Assembly: GCA_904420465.1 (NCBI GenBank)
Contig: CAJFVL010000011.1
Span: forward strand, 1-39,987
Reading direction: 5' to 3'
Origin: an uncultured Clostridium sp.
GTDB taxonomy: Bacteria; Bacillota; Clostridia; Oscillospirales; Oscillospiraceae
DNA length: 39,987 bases
The first letter of the stretch is position 1, and each line of letters starts with the position of its first letter. The notes beneath the pieces were generated by a model, which saw only the letters and a program-made list of their open reading frames with translations, made no database searches and was not told where the DNA came from. Positions 7,585 to 15,690 of the stretch are shown here, one piece after another. A program made the translations under genes and the position numbers.

Positions 7585-8316
7585 TTATGTATCAGATTGG
7601 GACGACATGCCGCCGTCCCGTACTGCCTGGGCCAGATCCACCCGGCCGGCGTAGTAGGCCTTGCCCACAATGGCCCCGTAGAGCCCCAGGGCGGCCAGCT
7701 TCCGGATGTCCTCATTGGAGGACACGCCCCCCGAGGCGATGAGGCGGCAGGACACCGCCCCCTTCAGCTCTTCCAGCCGTCCAAAGGCGGGCCCGGACAG
7801 GGTGCCGTCGGTGTCAATATCTGTAAAGATGATCGTCTTTACACCCATTGCGTCCATGGATTTTGCAAAGTCCAGATCGTCCAGGCCGGAGTCCTGCTCC
7901 CAGCCGGCGGTGCGGACCCGGCCGTCCCGGGCGTCGATGCCCACGGCAATCCGGTCCCCGTACCGCTCCACTGCGGCGCGGACAAAATCCGGGTCAGAGA
8001 CGGCGGCCGAGCCGATGACCGCGCGGGAGACCCCCAGGTCAAAGACGGCCTCCAGGTCGGCCAGGGAGCGGATGCCGCCCCCCAGCTCCACCTTCAGACC
8101 CAGGGCAGCCACGGCGCGGACCAGCTCCCCGTTTTTCCGCACCCCATCCCTGGCCCCGTCCAGGTCCACCACATGAACCCAGCGGGCCCCTGCGGCCAGA
8201 AAGTCCCGGGCCACGGCGGCGGGGTCGGCAGCCACCTGATGAACGGTGCCGAAGTCTCCCTTGTAAAGGCGGACCACCTGCCCGTCTTTCAGGTCGATGG
8301 CTGGCAGCACAATCAT
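7585..8316 (-). CDS. hisA: HisA, ProFAR isomerase
   Basis: Barrel enzyme that isomerises ProFAR to PRFAR. It has 243 aa. Catalytic Asp residues are at D8 (LPAIDLKDG) and in [11 protein letters not shown]; phosphate loops include GGGIRS and ASGGVSS. The start ATG overlaps the stop of the upstream LTA-synthase-like gene (ATGA), so its translation is likely to depend on that gene. AGAGGAGG lies inside the upstream gene's end. Confidence 0.97.
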   Translation of the reverse strand: MIVLPAIDLKDGQVVRLYKGDFGTVHQVAADPAAVARDFLAAGARWVHVVDLDGARDGVRKNGELVRAVAALGLKVELGGGIRSLADLEAVFDLGVSRAVIGSAAVSDPDFVRAAVERYGDRIAVGIDARDGRVRTAGWEQDSGLDDLDFAKSMDAMGVKTIIFTDIDTDGTLSGPAFGRLEELKGAVSCRLIASGGVSSNEDIRKLAALGLYGAIVGKAYYAGRVDLAQAVRDGGMSSQSDT

Positions 8317-10454
8317 GAGGCGTTTTCCTCCTCTTGGGTAAATTTCTCCGGTCCAAAGACCTGGCTGTAAAAGTCGTTCTCCACGATGAGCTCCGTGCTG
8401 TCCAGCTTGTAGCCCACCAGCCGCTTCATAGCGGAGACATACGCCTCCTGCTCCTCCTGGGTCATGGTGACCCCCTCAGCCGGGGTGAACTCCCCGGTGA
8501 AGCGGTTATAGAAGCCCCGGTCCGACTTCCAGCACCGGGAGGAGAACACCACCAGTCCCTCGCTGTCGGACAGGATGTCGCTGCCCGCCAGCATCCGGGA
8601 GTCGTATTCCAGCCCCAGCAGGTTGGACACGGTGGGCAGGATGTCCACCTGGCAGCAGACCTTGTCCACCTCCACCGGCTCCTCCATGCTGGCCGACCAC
8701 ATGATGAGGGTGTTCTTGTACACGTCAAAGTCAATGTTCCGCTCGTCGATGTTGGTCAGGGCCTCCGAGGTGCCGAAGGTCTTGCCCGTCAGCTCCTCCA
8801 GCACGTCCACGTCGGCGTAGGGGATGTGGTCGCCGGTGGCGACAATCAGGGTATTGTCCAGCTTGCCTGCCTCCTCCAGCCGCTGGAGCAGGTACTCCAG
8901 GGCCCGGTCCACCTCGATGGCGGCGGCGGCCACATAGGCCTGGGTTTTTTCGCTGTAGGGCAGGCCGGAGACCAGGTCTTTATACTGGCTGGCCACCCGG
9001 TTCCAGCCGTAGTTGGTGTGGCCGCTCACCGTCAGGTAGTAGACGTGGAAGGGGACGTCGCTGTTGATGTAGTCATCCACACTCACTTCCATCATATACT
9101 TGTCCCGCTGGGGCCACAGGCGGTCGGTGCCGGCGGCGTTCTCCTCACACTGCAGGCCGTTGGTGTAGTACTTCCAGTCATAGCCCAGGTTGGTGTGGGA
9201 GGCGTTGCGGCCGTACATATCCTGGTTGTCATGGTAACCCACCACCTGGTAACCCTGCTTGCCCAGCTGCTGGGCCAGGGAGAAGTAGGCGTTGGTGCCC
9301 AGCTCGCCGGTGCGCTTCATGGTGATGGGGCTGCCGTTCTTGGGGTACAGGCCCAGCAGGGTCTGGCACTCCCCGTTGGAGGTGCTGGTAAAGTGGAGGG
9401 CGGTGTAGTAGTTGTTGAACACAAAGCCCTCGTTGGCCAGCTTGTAGAGGGTGGGGGTCAGCTCCGGGTCGATGGCGTAGCCCGAGAAGCCCTCCAGCAC
9501 CAGCTGGATGACGTTGTACCCCTCGAACATGCCGGTGTACTCGTTCTTTCTGGTGGGGGTGACGCTGTTGAAATAGTTGGCCAGCCAGGCCACATCCTCG
9601 TTGCTGGTGCTCTCAGCCAGGGCGGCCAGGTCCACGTCCATCACATTGGGGGAGGTGTCCACCACCGGCTCCGGGTTCTCCGCCGAGGTGTCCCCGCCGG
9701 AGGAGCTGCCCCCGCCCAGGTTATCCAGGCCGGAGAAGTCGCTGTCCAGGTTGCCCTTGGGCGGGACGATCATGTGCTTCGCGTCCAGCCGCAGCATAGT
9801 CCACATGCCCAGCTGCTCCACCTGGTCGTCGATGTTGGTGTCCACCCGGTAGAGCTGCGCCGGAGTCAGGTCGCCCCCCCAGGGCAGGTGGACCGCCCCC
9901 AGGCCCAGCAGGTGGAAGATCACCGCCCCGGCCACCACCAGTCCGGAGAAGCGCACGTCGAACCGCCCCCAGCCCAGCACCCGGCCCCCAAAGATCAGCA
10001 GCAGGATGAAGGGCAGGAAGGAGAGGATGATCACCGGGAGATTGGCCAGCACGTTTTCCACAATGACCCCGGTGTAGTCGGTGAGGTGGTTGCCGGCGGC
10101 GGTCTCCAGGATGCTCAGGGGGTAGAAGGTCTGGAGAATCTTTTTCGCCATCAGCTCCACCACATACAGCAGGGTGAGCAGCCCGGAGAGCACCTTGATG
10201 ATTACCTGGTTGGCCAGCCGGGAGAAGGGCAGGGTGAGGGCGGAGAGGATCAGCCCCGCCGAAACGCTGAAGAACAAATAAATGGGGAGATACTTCAGCT
10301 GATACCCCATAGCGATGTGGAGCACCAGCTCCAGATAAAAGATCAGGACCGGGAAAAACAGCACCCGGCCCAGGGTTTGAAGGGCCTGGCTGTCTCCTCT
10401 GGAGCGGTTGGCTCCGCCGTAGACGCGCTTGCCTGTATAGCCTCTGGAACGCAT
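8313..10454 (-). CDS. LTA synthase / sulfatase-family membrane protein, embedded in the his operon
   Basis: 713 aa. Five membrane segments in residues 30-190, a Gly/Ser-rich linker (about 235-270), then an exported alkaline-phosphatase-superfamily domain. Residues lining up with LtaS are visible: E321 (LVLEGFSGY) as metal ligand, T358 in TSNGE as the likely catalytic Thr, His in VSGHTNY, and GDH in ATGDHIPY. LtaS-type enzymes transfer glycerol-phosphate from phosphatidylglycerol to a growing polymer outside the membrane; relatives modify glycans or lipids. The substrate here is unknown. ATG 10454 follows GGAGG by 5 nt. It lies 49 nt after hisH and overlaps hisA by 4 nt, so it is truly within the operon. 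No link to histidine is evident. Confidence 0.9.
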   Translation of the reverse strand: MRSRGYTGKRVYGGANRSRGDSQALQTLGRVLFFPVLIFYLELVLHIAMGYQLKYLPIYLFFSVSAGLILSALTLPFSRLANQVIIKVLSGLLTLLYVVELMAKKILQTFYPLSILETAAGNHLTDYTGVIVENVLANLPVIILSFLPFILLLIFGGRVLGWGRFDVRFSGLVVAGAVIFHLLGLGAVHLPWGGDLTPAQLYRVDTNIDDQVEQLGMWTMLRLDAKHMIVPPKGNLDSDFSGLDNLGGGSSSGGDTSAENPEPVVDTSPNVMDVDLAALAESTSNEDVAWLANYFNSVTPTRKNEYTGMFEGYNVIQLVLEGFSGYAIDPELTPTLYKLANEGFVFNNYYTALHFTSTSNGECQTLLGLYPKNGSPITMKRTGELGTNAYFSLAQQLGKQGYQVVGYHDNQDMYGRNASHTNLGYDWKYYTNGLQCEENAAGTDRLWPQRDKYMMEVSVDDYINSDVPFHVYYLTVSGHTNYGWNRVASQYKDLVSGLPYSEKTQAYVAAAAIEVDRALEYLLQRLEEAGKLDNTLIVATGDHIPYADVDVLEELTGKTFGTSEALTNIDERNIDFDVYKNTLIMWSASMEEPVEVDKVCCQVDILPTVSNLLGLEYDSRMLAGSDILSDSEGLVVFSSRCWKSDRGFYNRFTGEFTPAEGVTMTQEEQEAYVSAMKRLVGYKLDSTELIVENDFYSQVFGPEKFTQEEENAS

Positions 10455-10503
10455 GACGACCTCCGATGACATCCGCCCCGGGACCGGAGGCGCACAGGCG
10501 CCT

Positions 10504-11115
10504 TCAGCGGTCCAGGGCCGCAAAATTGCGCAGAATGGCGAGACCCGCCTCTCCGCTTTTCTCCGGGTGGAATTGGCAGCCAAAAAAATTTCCGCTCCAC
10601 AGCGCCGCTGTCACCGGCCCGCCGTAGTCAGTGACCGCAGCCGCCTGCCCGGGGTCGGTGTCCTGGGCGGAGAAGGAGTGGACAAAGTAGACCGCCGTCC
10701 CCTCCTCCAGCCCCTGAAACAGCGGGCAGGGATTGGGAAAGGCAAGGGTGTTCCAGCCAATGTGGGGCAGCTTCAGCGCCGTGGGGATGCGGGCGGCGCG
10801 GCCCTTCAGCACCCCCAGGCCGGAACAGGGGCGGACCTCCTCCCCCCGCTCCAGCATCAGCTGCATGCCCAGACAGATGCCCAGCACGGGCTTCTTCCGC
10901 CCCTGCTCGATGACGCAGCGGTCCAGCCCGGATGAACTCAGCTTGTCCATCCCGGCGGGGAATGATCCCACGCCGGGCAGAATCACTGCGGAGGAGCGCT
11001 CCAGCTCCGCCGGGTCATGGGTGACCCGGCACTCCTCCCCCAGATAGGCCAGGGCGTTGGCCACGCTCTTCAGGTTGCCCACCCCATAATCCACAATGGA
11101 GATATATCCCCTCAT
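10504..11115 (-). CDS. hisH: HisH, imidazole glycerol phosphate synthase glutaminase subunit
   Basis: Class I glutamine amidotransferase that feeds ammonia to HisF. It has 203 aa. Catalytic triad: C81 (GICLGMQ), H183 and E185 (FHPEKSG); the oxyanion strand is LPGVGSFPAGM. ATG 11115 fits the family start RGYISIVDYGVGN; an ATG seven codons upstream lacks a ribosome site. In this operon hisH is separated from its partner hisF by the LTA-synthase-like gene and hisA. Confidence 0.96.
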   Translation of the reverse strand: MRGYISIVDYGVGNLKSVANALAYLGEECRVTHDPAELERSSAVILPGVGSFPAGMDKLSSSGLDRCVIEQGRKKPVLGICLGMQLMLERGEEVRPCSGLGVLKGRAARIPTALKLPHIGWNTLAFPNPCPLFQGLEEGTAVYFVHSFSAQDTDPGQAAAVTDYGGPVTAALWSGNFFGCQFHPEKSGEAGLAILRNFAALDR

Positions 11116-11203
11116 TTGTACCACTTCCCTGCACATCCGTCAAGCCCGGGAGGGGGCTTCTCCGGATGAAAGTTCTTAAATTTTTGTTAACATTCTCTTT
11201 ACA

Positions 11204-11815
11204 CTACAATACGCCCTTGGTGGAGGGGGTGTCTGCCCCTTCCAGCCGGACGGCCTCCTTCAGGGCCAGCCCCAGAGACTTGAACAGTCCCTCGGTGATG
11301 TGGTGGGCGTTGTCCCCATACAGGCACCTCTGGTGGAGGGTCAGCCCCCCGTTCACCGCCAGGGCCCGCATGAACTCCACCGTCAGGCAGGAATCGTAGG
11401 CGCCGATCATGGGCTGGGGCATGGGGGCGTCAAAGACCAGATAGGGCCGGTTGGAGCAGTCCAGGGCGGTGAAGCACAATGCCTCGTCCATGGGAACGTA
11501 AGCGCTGCCGAAGCGGCGGATGCCCTTTTTATCCCCCAGGGCCCGGCTCAGCGCCTGCCCCAGCACAATGCCCGTGTCCTCCACCGTGTGGTGGCCGTCC
11601 ACCTCCAGGTCGCCGCGGGCAGTGAGCTCAAGGCCGAAGCCGGCGTAGAAGGCCAGAGCGGTGAGCATGTGGTCAAAAAAGCCGATGCCGGTGGACACCC
11701 GGACCTCTCCCCCGTCCAGGCAGAGGCTGACTTCGATCTGGGTCTCCTTGGTCTTGCGCTGGATGGAGTATGCCCGGGGACGGGCGTCTCCCGTTTGGTA
11801 GATCGGGGTATTCAT
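11204..11815 (-). CDS. hisB: HisB, imidazoleglycerol-phosphate dehydratase
   Basis: Dehydrates IGP to imidazole acetol-phosphate, using Mn. It has 203 aa and is monofunctional (no HAD phosphatase domain). Metal-binding motifs DGHHTVEDTGI and GDNAHHITEGLFK are both intact, as is GIGFFDHML. ATG 11815 has AAGGAGG 10 nt upstream. The gap to hisD holds repeat copy C; the gap to hisH (88 nt) holds an AAGCCC/GGGCTT hairpin and a weak A/T-rich stretch. Confidence 0.96.
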   Translation of the reverse strand: MNTPIYQTGDARPRAYSIQRKTKETQIEVSLCLDGGEVRVSTGIGFFDHMLTALAFYAGFGLELTARGDLEVDGHHTVEDTGIVLGQALSRALGDKKGIRRFGSAYVPMDEALCFTALDCSNRPYLVFDAPMPQPMIGAYDSCLTVEFMRALAVNGGLTLHQRCLYGDNAHHITEGLFKSLGLALKEAVRLEGADTPSTKGVL

Positions 11816-11956
11816 GTTACATTCTCCTCCTTTGACTGACAGCGGGGCGAAGGGGGGCACCGTCTGCGGACGGCGTGGGGATGTTCCGCCTGCGAGCGGG
11901 CTACTTTCCAGAGGCGGCGCGCTCCACGAAGCAGGCTTTCTGATTCCTAACCCAAA

Positions 11957-11988
11957 AACTCCTATCTCCTATCTCCTAACTCCTATCT
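11957..11988. repeat. AGATAGG-type element, copy C (single arm, end of hisD)
   Basis: One 32-nt arm (AACTCCTATCT... on the plus strand) closely matching the right arms of copies A and B. No matching left arm is seen in the 140 bp before hisB. It supplies the hisD stop codon exactly as copy A does for ruvC. It is a degenerate or half copy. Confidence 0.8.
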
Positions 11989-13263
11989 TTCTGAAAACCG
12001 CACCCGGATGGAGTTGGCGTGGGCGGTGAGGTGCTCCGCCTCGGCCAGGGCGACGATCTCCCCGGCGATGGGCCCCAGGCTGTCCCGGTCAAATTCCACC
12101 ACGCTCATGGTCTTGAGGAAGGAGTCCACACTGAGGGGGGAGAAGAACCGGGCGGTGCCGCTGGTGGGCAGAACATGGTCGGGCCCGGCCAGGTAGTCCC
12201 CCAGCGGCTCGGGGCTGTAGGCCCCCAGGAACACCGCTCCGGCGTTCTTCACCAGGGGGAGCAGGGCCCGGGGCTCCCGAGTCATCAGCTCCAGGTGCTC
12301 CGGGGCGATCTCGTTGGCCAGGACGGCGCAGTCCGCCAGAGTGGGGCACACAATGGCGCAGCCGAAGTCCCGCAGGGACTGCTCCATGATCTTGGAGCGC
12401 TCCAGCCGGGCCATCTGACCCTCCAGCTCCCGGTCCACCGCCCGGGCCAGCTCCATGCTGTCGGTGAGGAGGACGGCGCTGGCCTGCCGGTCGTGCTCCG
12501 CCTGGGCCAGCAGGTCGGCGGCCGCATAGGCCGGGTCGGCAGTCTTGTCGGCGATGACCAGCACCTCGGAGGGCCCGGCCACCATGTCGATGTCCAATGT
12601 GCCGTAGGCCAGACGCTTGGCGGCGGCCACATAGGCGTTGCCCGGACCCACCAGCTTGTCCACCCGGGGGATGAAGCCCGCCCCGTAGGTGAGGGCGGCC
12701 ACCGCCTGGGCCCCGCCCACGGCGATGACGCGGTCCACTCCGGCGATTCTGGCGGCGGCCAGCACGGGGACACTCAGATTCTCTGTGGGGGGCGTGACCA
12801 TGACGATCTCCTCCACCCCGGCCACCCTGGCCGGGACGGCGTTCATCAGCACGCTGCTGGGGTAGGCGGCGGTCCCGCCGGGGACGTAGATGCCCACCCG
12901 GGTCAGCCCCCGGACAATGCGGCCCACCCTGCCCCCGTCGGGGGAGGTCCACTCCGTGGTTCGGGCGAGCAGCTTCTCGTTGTAGTCCCGGATGTTGGCG
13001 GCGGCGTGCTCCATGGCCTGGACCAGCTCGGGCGGGCAGTCTCGGCAGGCCTGCTCCAGAGTCTCCTTGGAAATCTCATAGGGCTCCCTGCGGTCAAACT
13101 CCCGGGAGTAGCGGCGCACCGCCTCCAGCCCCCCCTCCCGGACGTTCTCCATGACGGCCCGGACGGCCTGCTCGATGTCCGTGTTCCGGGCGGCCGCCCG
13201 CTCCCACATGGCCTCCAGCTGGCGGCGCTCCGCCGTGCCGTCGGCTTTTATAATGGCGATCAT
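11983..13263 (-). CDS. hisD: HisD, histidinol dehydrogenase
   Basis: Last two steps: oxidises L-histidinol to L-histidine with NAD and zinc. It has 426 aa. Hallmarks: VPGGTAAYPSSVLM, GPGNAYVAAAK, AGPSEVLVIAD, and the zinc ligand region QAEHD, GPDHVLPTSG, EHLTAHANS. ATG 13263 overlaps the hisG stop (ATGA) with GGTGAAGGG just upstream. The final codons are AGA TAG, which belong to repeat copy C, so the natural end of the protein may have been altered by a residue or so. Confidence 0.97.
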   Translation of the reverse strand: MIAIIKADGTAERRQLEAMWERAAARNTDIEQAVRAVMENVREGGLEAVRRYSREFDRREPYEISKETLEQACRDCPPELVQAMEHAAANIRDYNEKLLARTTEWTSPDGGRVGRIVRGLTRVGIYVPGGTAAYPSSVLMNAVPARVAGVEEIVMVTPPTENLSVPVLAAARIAGVDRVIAVGGAQAVAALTYGAGFIPRVDKLVGPGNAYVAAAKRLAYGTLDIDMVAGPSEVLVIADKTADPAYAAADLLAQAEHDRQASAVLLTDSMELARAVDRELEGQMARLERSKIMEQSLRDFGCAIVCPTLADCAVLANEIAPEHLELMTREPRALLPLVKNAGAVFLGAYSPEPLGDYLAGPDHVLPTSGTARFFSPLSVDSFLKTMSVVEFDRDSLGPIAGEIVALAEAEHLTAHANSIRVRFSER

Positions 13264-13901
13264 CCCTTCACCCCCAGCTGTTCCTCGCACTTGGCGATAA
13301 AGTCGTTGATCTGGTCCTTGTACAGCTTCATGCTGGCCGTGTTGACGATGAGGCGGGCGGACACGTCGGCCACCGTCTCGATGGGCACCAGCCCGTTGGC
13401 CTTCAGGGTGGCCCCCGTCTCCACAATGTCCACAATGGCGTCGGTGAGGCCCAGGATGGGGGCCAGCTCCACGCTGCCCTCAATCTTGATAATGTCCACG
13501 TCCATCCCCTTCCCCTCAAAGAAGGCCCGGGTCACCTCCGGATACTTGGAGGCCACCCGGCGGGTCCGGTAGGTGCCGTAGAAGTCGGCCCCCTCCTTCA
13601 CCGCCAGGGCGAAGCGGCATCGGCCGAAGCCCAGGTCCAGCACCTCGTAGAAGGTCCCGCCTTTTTCCAGGATGGTGTCCCGGCCCACGACGCCCAGGTC
13701 GCACACCCCCCGCTCCACATAGGTGATGACGTCCGGGGCCTTGGCCAGCACCGCGTCCAGGGGGTAATTGGGCAGGGCGTGAATCAGCCGCCGCCCCGGG
13801 TCCCGGATGGGGCCGCAGTCCAGCCCCGCCTGTTCAAAGAGGGCCACCGACTTGTCCAGCAGACGCCCCTTGGTAATGGCAATCCGCATCCGTCCGCTCA
13901 T
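13260..13901 (-). CDS. hisG: HisG, ATP phosphoribosyltransferase catalytic subunit (short form)
   Basis: First committed step: joins PRPP to ATP. It has 213 aa, so this is the short form that lacks the C-terminal histidine-binding domain and needs HisZ. Motifs: RIAITKGRLLDKSV, DLGVVGRDTI and the PRPP loop TDAIVDIVETGATLKANGL. ATG 13901 overlaps the hisZ stop (ATGA); an in-frame ATG four codons later (13889) is a possible alternative. Confidence 0.96.
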   Translation of the reverse strand: MSGRMRIAITKGRLLDKSVALFEQAGLDCGPIRDPGRRLIHALPNYPLDAVLAKAPDVITYVERGVCDLGVVGRDTILEKGGTFYEVLDLGFGRCRFALAVKEGADFYGTYRTRRVASKYPEVTRAFFEGKGMDVDIIKIEGSVELAPILGLTDAIVDIVETGATLKANGLVPIETVADVSARLIVNTASMKLYKDQINDFIAKCEEQLGVKG

Positions 13902-15067
13902 ACCCGCACCAGCCTTTCTCCGTCTTTGTCCAGCACCAGCACCGCCTGGGCCCCCTTCTCCCGGGCCAGATTCAGGCTGGACTCCAGGGTGCGGCAGGGG
14001 GACAGCTCACAGGTGCCGGCGGGGCGGCCGTCCGCCGCCTCCAGGGCCTGGGCCAGATAGCCCGGCTCATAGTGGACCACCCACCGCAGGGCGGGGGGCA
14101 CGCTCTCGGGGAGGGTGCGGGCCACCGCGTCCACGTCCACCGCAAAGCCGGTGGCCTGGGCCTCCCGCCCGAAGGCCCCCACCAGTCTGTCATACCGGCC
14201 GCCGGAGAGGACGGCGTCCCCCGCCCCCTCCACATAGCCCCGGAATACCACCCCAGTGTAGTAGTCGATCTGGTGGACCATCCCCAGGTCGAAGCGGACA
14301 TACTGGCCGTAGCCGGCCGCCGACAGCTCATCCCACAGCCGGCGCAGGTAGTCCACCGACTGGGTGGGCCCGGCCAGCTCCTCGGCCTCGCCCAGCACCT
14401 CCTCCCCGCCGAACAGGCGGGAGAGGCGCTTCAGCGCGTCGGCTGCCGGGTGGCCGGCGTATGGGGCCAGCAGGGCGCCGAGGGCGGCAAAATTCTTCCC
14501 CTCAATCAGGGCCCGCACCTGCTCGGTGCCCTCCTCCCCCAGCTCCAGCCGGGCGGCCAGGTCCCGGAAGAAGCCGGCGTGGCCCAGCTCCACATAGAAC
14601 CGGGGAGCGCCGCAGGAGCGCAGTGCGTCCACAGCGGTGACGATCATCTCCAGGTCAGCCTTGGGCCCCGCCGCCCCGATGAGCTCCACCCCGCACTGGG
14701 GAATCTCCCGGCTGCCGCCGTTGTGGGCGGGTCCGGCGCGGTACACCGTCTGGTCGTAGTACAGCCGCTGGGGCAGTGGCAGCGAGCGCAGCTTGGTGGC
14801 CGCCACCCGGGCAATGGGGGTGGTGGAGTCGGGCCGCAGGACGCACAGCTTGCCGCCGGCGTCCCACACCTTCACCATCCGCTCCTGAGGGATGGCGCAG
14901 CCCGTCAGGGCGAACAGGTCGTAATATTCGGTGTCCGGGGTGGACACCTCCCGATAGCCCCGCTGGCGGAACAGCCGGGTCAGCCGCTCCTGCACCTGCC
15001 GGCGCTCCTGGCACTCGGCAAACAGGCGGTCCCGGGTCCCCTCCGGGGTGTTGACAGTCAGTTTCAC
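13898..15067 (-). CDS. hisZ: HisZ, ATP phosphoribosyltransferase regulatory subunit
   Basis: 389 aa, histidyl-tRNA-synthetase-like paralogue that binds short HisG and carries histidine feedback control. Class II motifs are visible: motif 2 (RPDSTTPIARVAA, YYDQTVYRAGP) and a motif-3 region (SGGRYDRLVGAFG). It lacks the anticodon domain of a true HisRS, and its place directly ahead of hisG confirms the role. It starts with GTG at 15067 after AGGGAG (8-nt gap). It is the first gene of the his operon, with a 60-nt leader containing a GC hairpin. Confidence 0.94.
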   Translation of the reverse strand: MKLTVNTPEGTRDRLFAECQERRQVQERLTRLFRQRGYREVSTPDTEYYDLFALTGCAIPQERMVKVWDAGGKLCVLRPDSTTPIARVAATKLRSLPLPQRLYYDQTVYRAGPAHNGGSREIPQCGVELIGAAGPKADLEMIVTAVDALRSCGAPRFYVELGHAGFFRDLAARLELGEEGTEQVRALIEGKNFAALGALLAPYAGHPAADALKRLSRLFGGEEVLGEAEELAGPTQSVDYLRRLWDELSAAGYGQYVRFDLGMVHQIDYYTGVVFRGYVEGAGDAVLSGGRYDRLVGAFGREAQATGFAVDVDAVARTLPESVPPALRWVVHYEPGYLAQALEAADGRPAGTCELSPCRTLESSLNLAREKGAQAVLVLDKDGERLVRV

Positions 15068-15085
15068 GCAGATCGCTCCCTGTGC

Positions 15086-15107
15086 GCGGGAGGTCAGCCC
15101 CTCCCGC
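15086..15107 (-). promoter_or_regulatory. Hairpin in the his operon leader
   Basis: GCGGGAGG / CCTCCCGC with a 6-nt loop, just upstream of the hisZ ribosome site on the minus strand. No U-tract and no T-box motif are seen. It could tune hisZ translation. Confidence 0.5.
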
Positions 15108-15129
15108 TGCTTTAATTCTTTACCACGCT

Positions 15130-15158
15130 AATATACTACATCGCAAAATTACTGTCAA
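15130..15158 (-). promoter_or_regulatory. Strong sigma-A promoter of the his operon
   Basis: Minus strand TTGACA (15153-15158), 17-nt spacer, TATATT (15130-15135). The -35 is perfect and the -10 matches 5 of 6. It lies about 60 nt before hisZ. A nested inverted repeat abuts the -35 on its upstream side. Confidence 0.88.
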
Positions 15159-15216
15159 GGTGCAAACTGCACAGGGAACGCGGGACTCCGCCCCTGTCCC
15201 CTATAGAGTTGCACCT
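15158..15216. repeat. Nested inverted repeat adjoining the his promoter
   Basis: AGGTGCAA (15158-15165) mirrors TTGCACCT (15209-15216). Inside it ACAGGG mirrors CCCTGT, and inside that GCGG mirrors CCGC. Its last base overlaps the -35 box. It could be an operator, a cruciform, or a remnant of an insertion end. Confidence 0.6.
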
Positions 15217-15359
15217 GCGCTTCCCCGACGTTGCAGAGTCCCGGCTTGACCGCGCCCAGATTGTTCCTGTCGCTGAAAAACACCATGAAAAGCGGTGCTG
15301 TGTTTCTCCATTATAGCGGCTCCGGCGGCTTTCCGCAATCCCGGTCTTTCCGGACACAG
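15217..15359. other. Gene-free spacer upstream of the his promoter
   Basis: No convincing frame, RNA or promoter is seen here. Together with its flanks it forms a gene-free tract of 623 bp (15068-15690). The neighbouring parts hold the his promoter and dyad (15130-15216) and the hairpin cluster (15360-15657). Confidence 0.5.
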
Positions 15360-15395
15360 AAAAAGCAGCACACGGGCAAGCGCCCATGTGCTGCT
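15360..15395 (-). terminator. Rho-independent terminator made by palindrome copy 1
   Basis: On the minus strand a 14-bp stem (AGCAGCACATGGGC with GCCCGTGTGCTGCT) is followed by TTTTT at 15364-15360. It would end a transcript coming from the aminotransferase gene or from the hairpin cluster. The same 32 bp recurs at 15626-15657 without a T-run. Confidence 0.75.
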
Positions 15396-15657
15396 CAAGC
15401 TGTCGAAAAAGCCCGGCTTTTGCTGGACTTTTTCGACAGACTTCCCAATGCCATTACTTTTGTACCACTGTGTGGCACAAAAGTCCCCGCTGCGCGGGCC
15501 GCAAAGCCTTGCTGTACAAGGCTTTGCAGGGCATTTAATCTCATTCGAGGCGGGCTGCCGCCCCCTCGAGCTCCCCCGCCGCGAAAAATCCCTGTTTTTC
15601 TACCGGCACTTTTTGGACAGGGCGAAGCAGCACACGGGCAAGCGCCCATGTGCTGCT
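15364..15657. repeat. Hairpin cluster bounded by two identical 32-bp palindromes
   Basis: Within about 300 bp: palindrome 15364-15395; perfect 12-bp stem CTGTCGAAAAAG / CTTTTTCGACAG (15400-15439); 13-bp stem ACTTTTGTACCAC / GTGGCACAAAAGT with one mismatch (15456-15484); CCCGC/GCGGG (15486-15498); perfect 11-bp stem GCAAAGCCTTG / CAAGGCTTTGC (15501-15527); GAGGCGG/CCGCCCCCTC (about 15547-15566); and the 32-bp palindrome again at 15626-15657. Frames crossing it are by-products of the repeats. It may be a repeat hotspot, a structured 3' end, or a small RNA. Confidence 0.8.
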
Positions 15658-15690
15658 CCTGTTCCTCTTTTCCGCGGGACGCCGCCCTTG

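Noticed and set aside
8334-10469. 711-aa open frame on the plus strand
   Set aside because: Antisense shadow of the LTA-synthase-like gene. Composition (Val/Gly/His/Gln rich) is typical of reversed GC-rich codons; no domain and no ribosome site.
11116-11203. Terminator between hisB and hisH
   Set aside because: The AAGCCC/GGGCTT stem is short and not followed by a T-run; the operon most likely continues.
15068-15360. T-box riboswitch or his leader peptide ahead of hisZ
   Set aside because: No T-box sequence (GGTGGNACCGCG-type) and no run of His codons in the 60-nt leader; the region upstream of the promoter would not be transcribed with hisZ.
15136-15649. Two minus-strand frames starting MGACPCAA
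   Set aside because: Their shared start is only the 32-bp palindrome being translated. The remainder is hairpin sequence without protein character.
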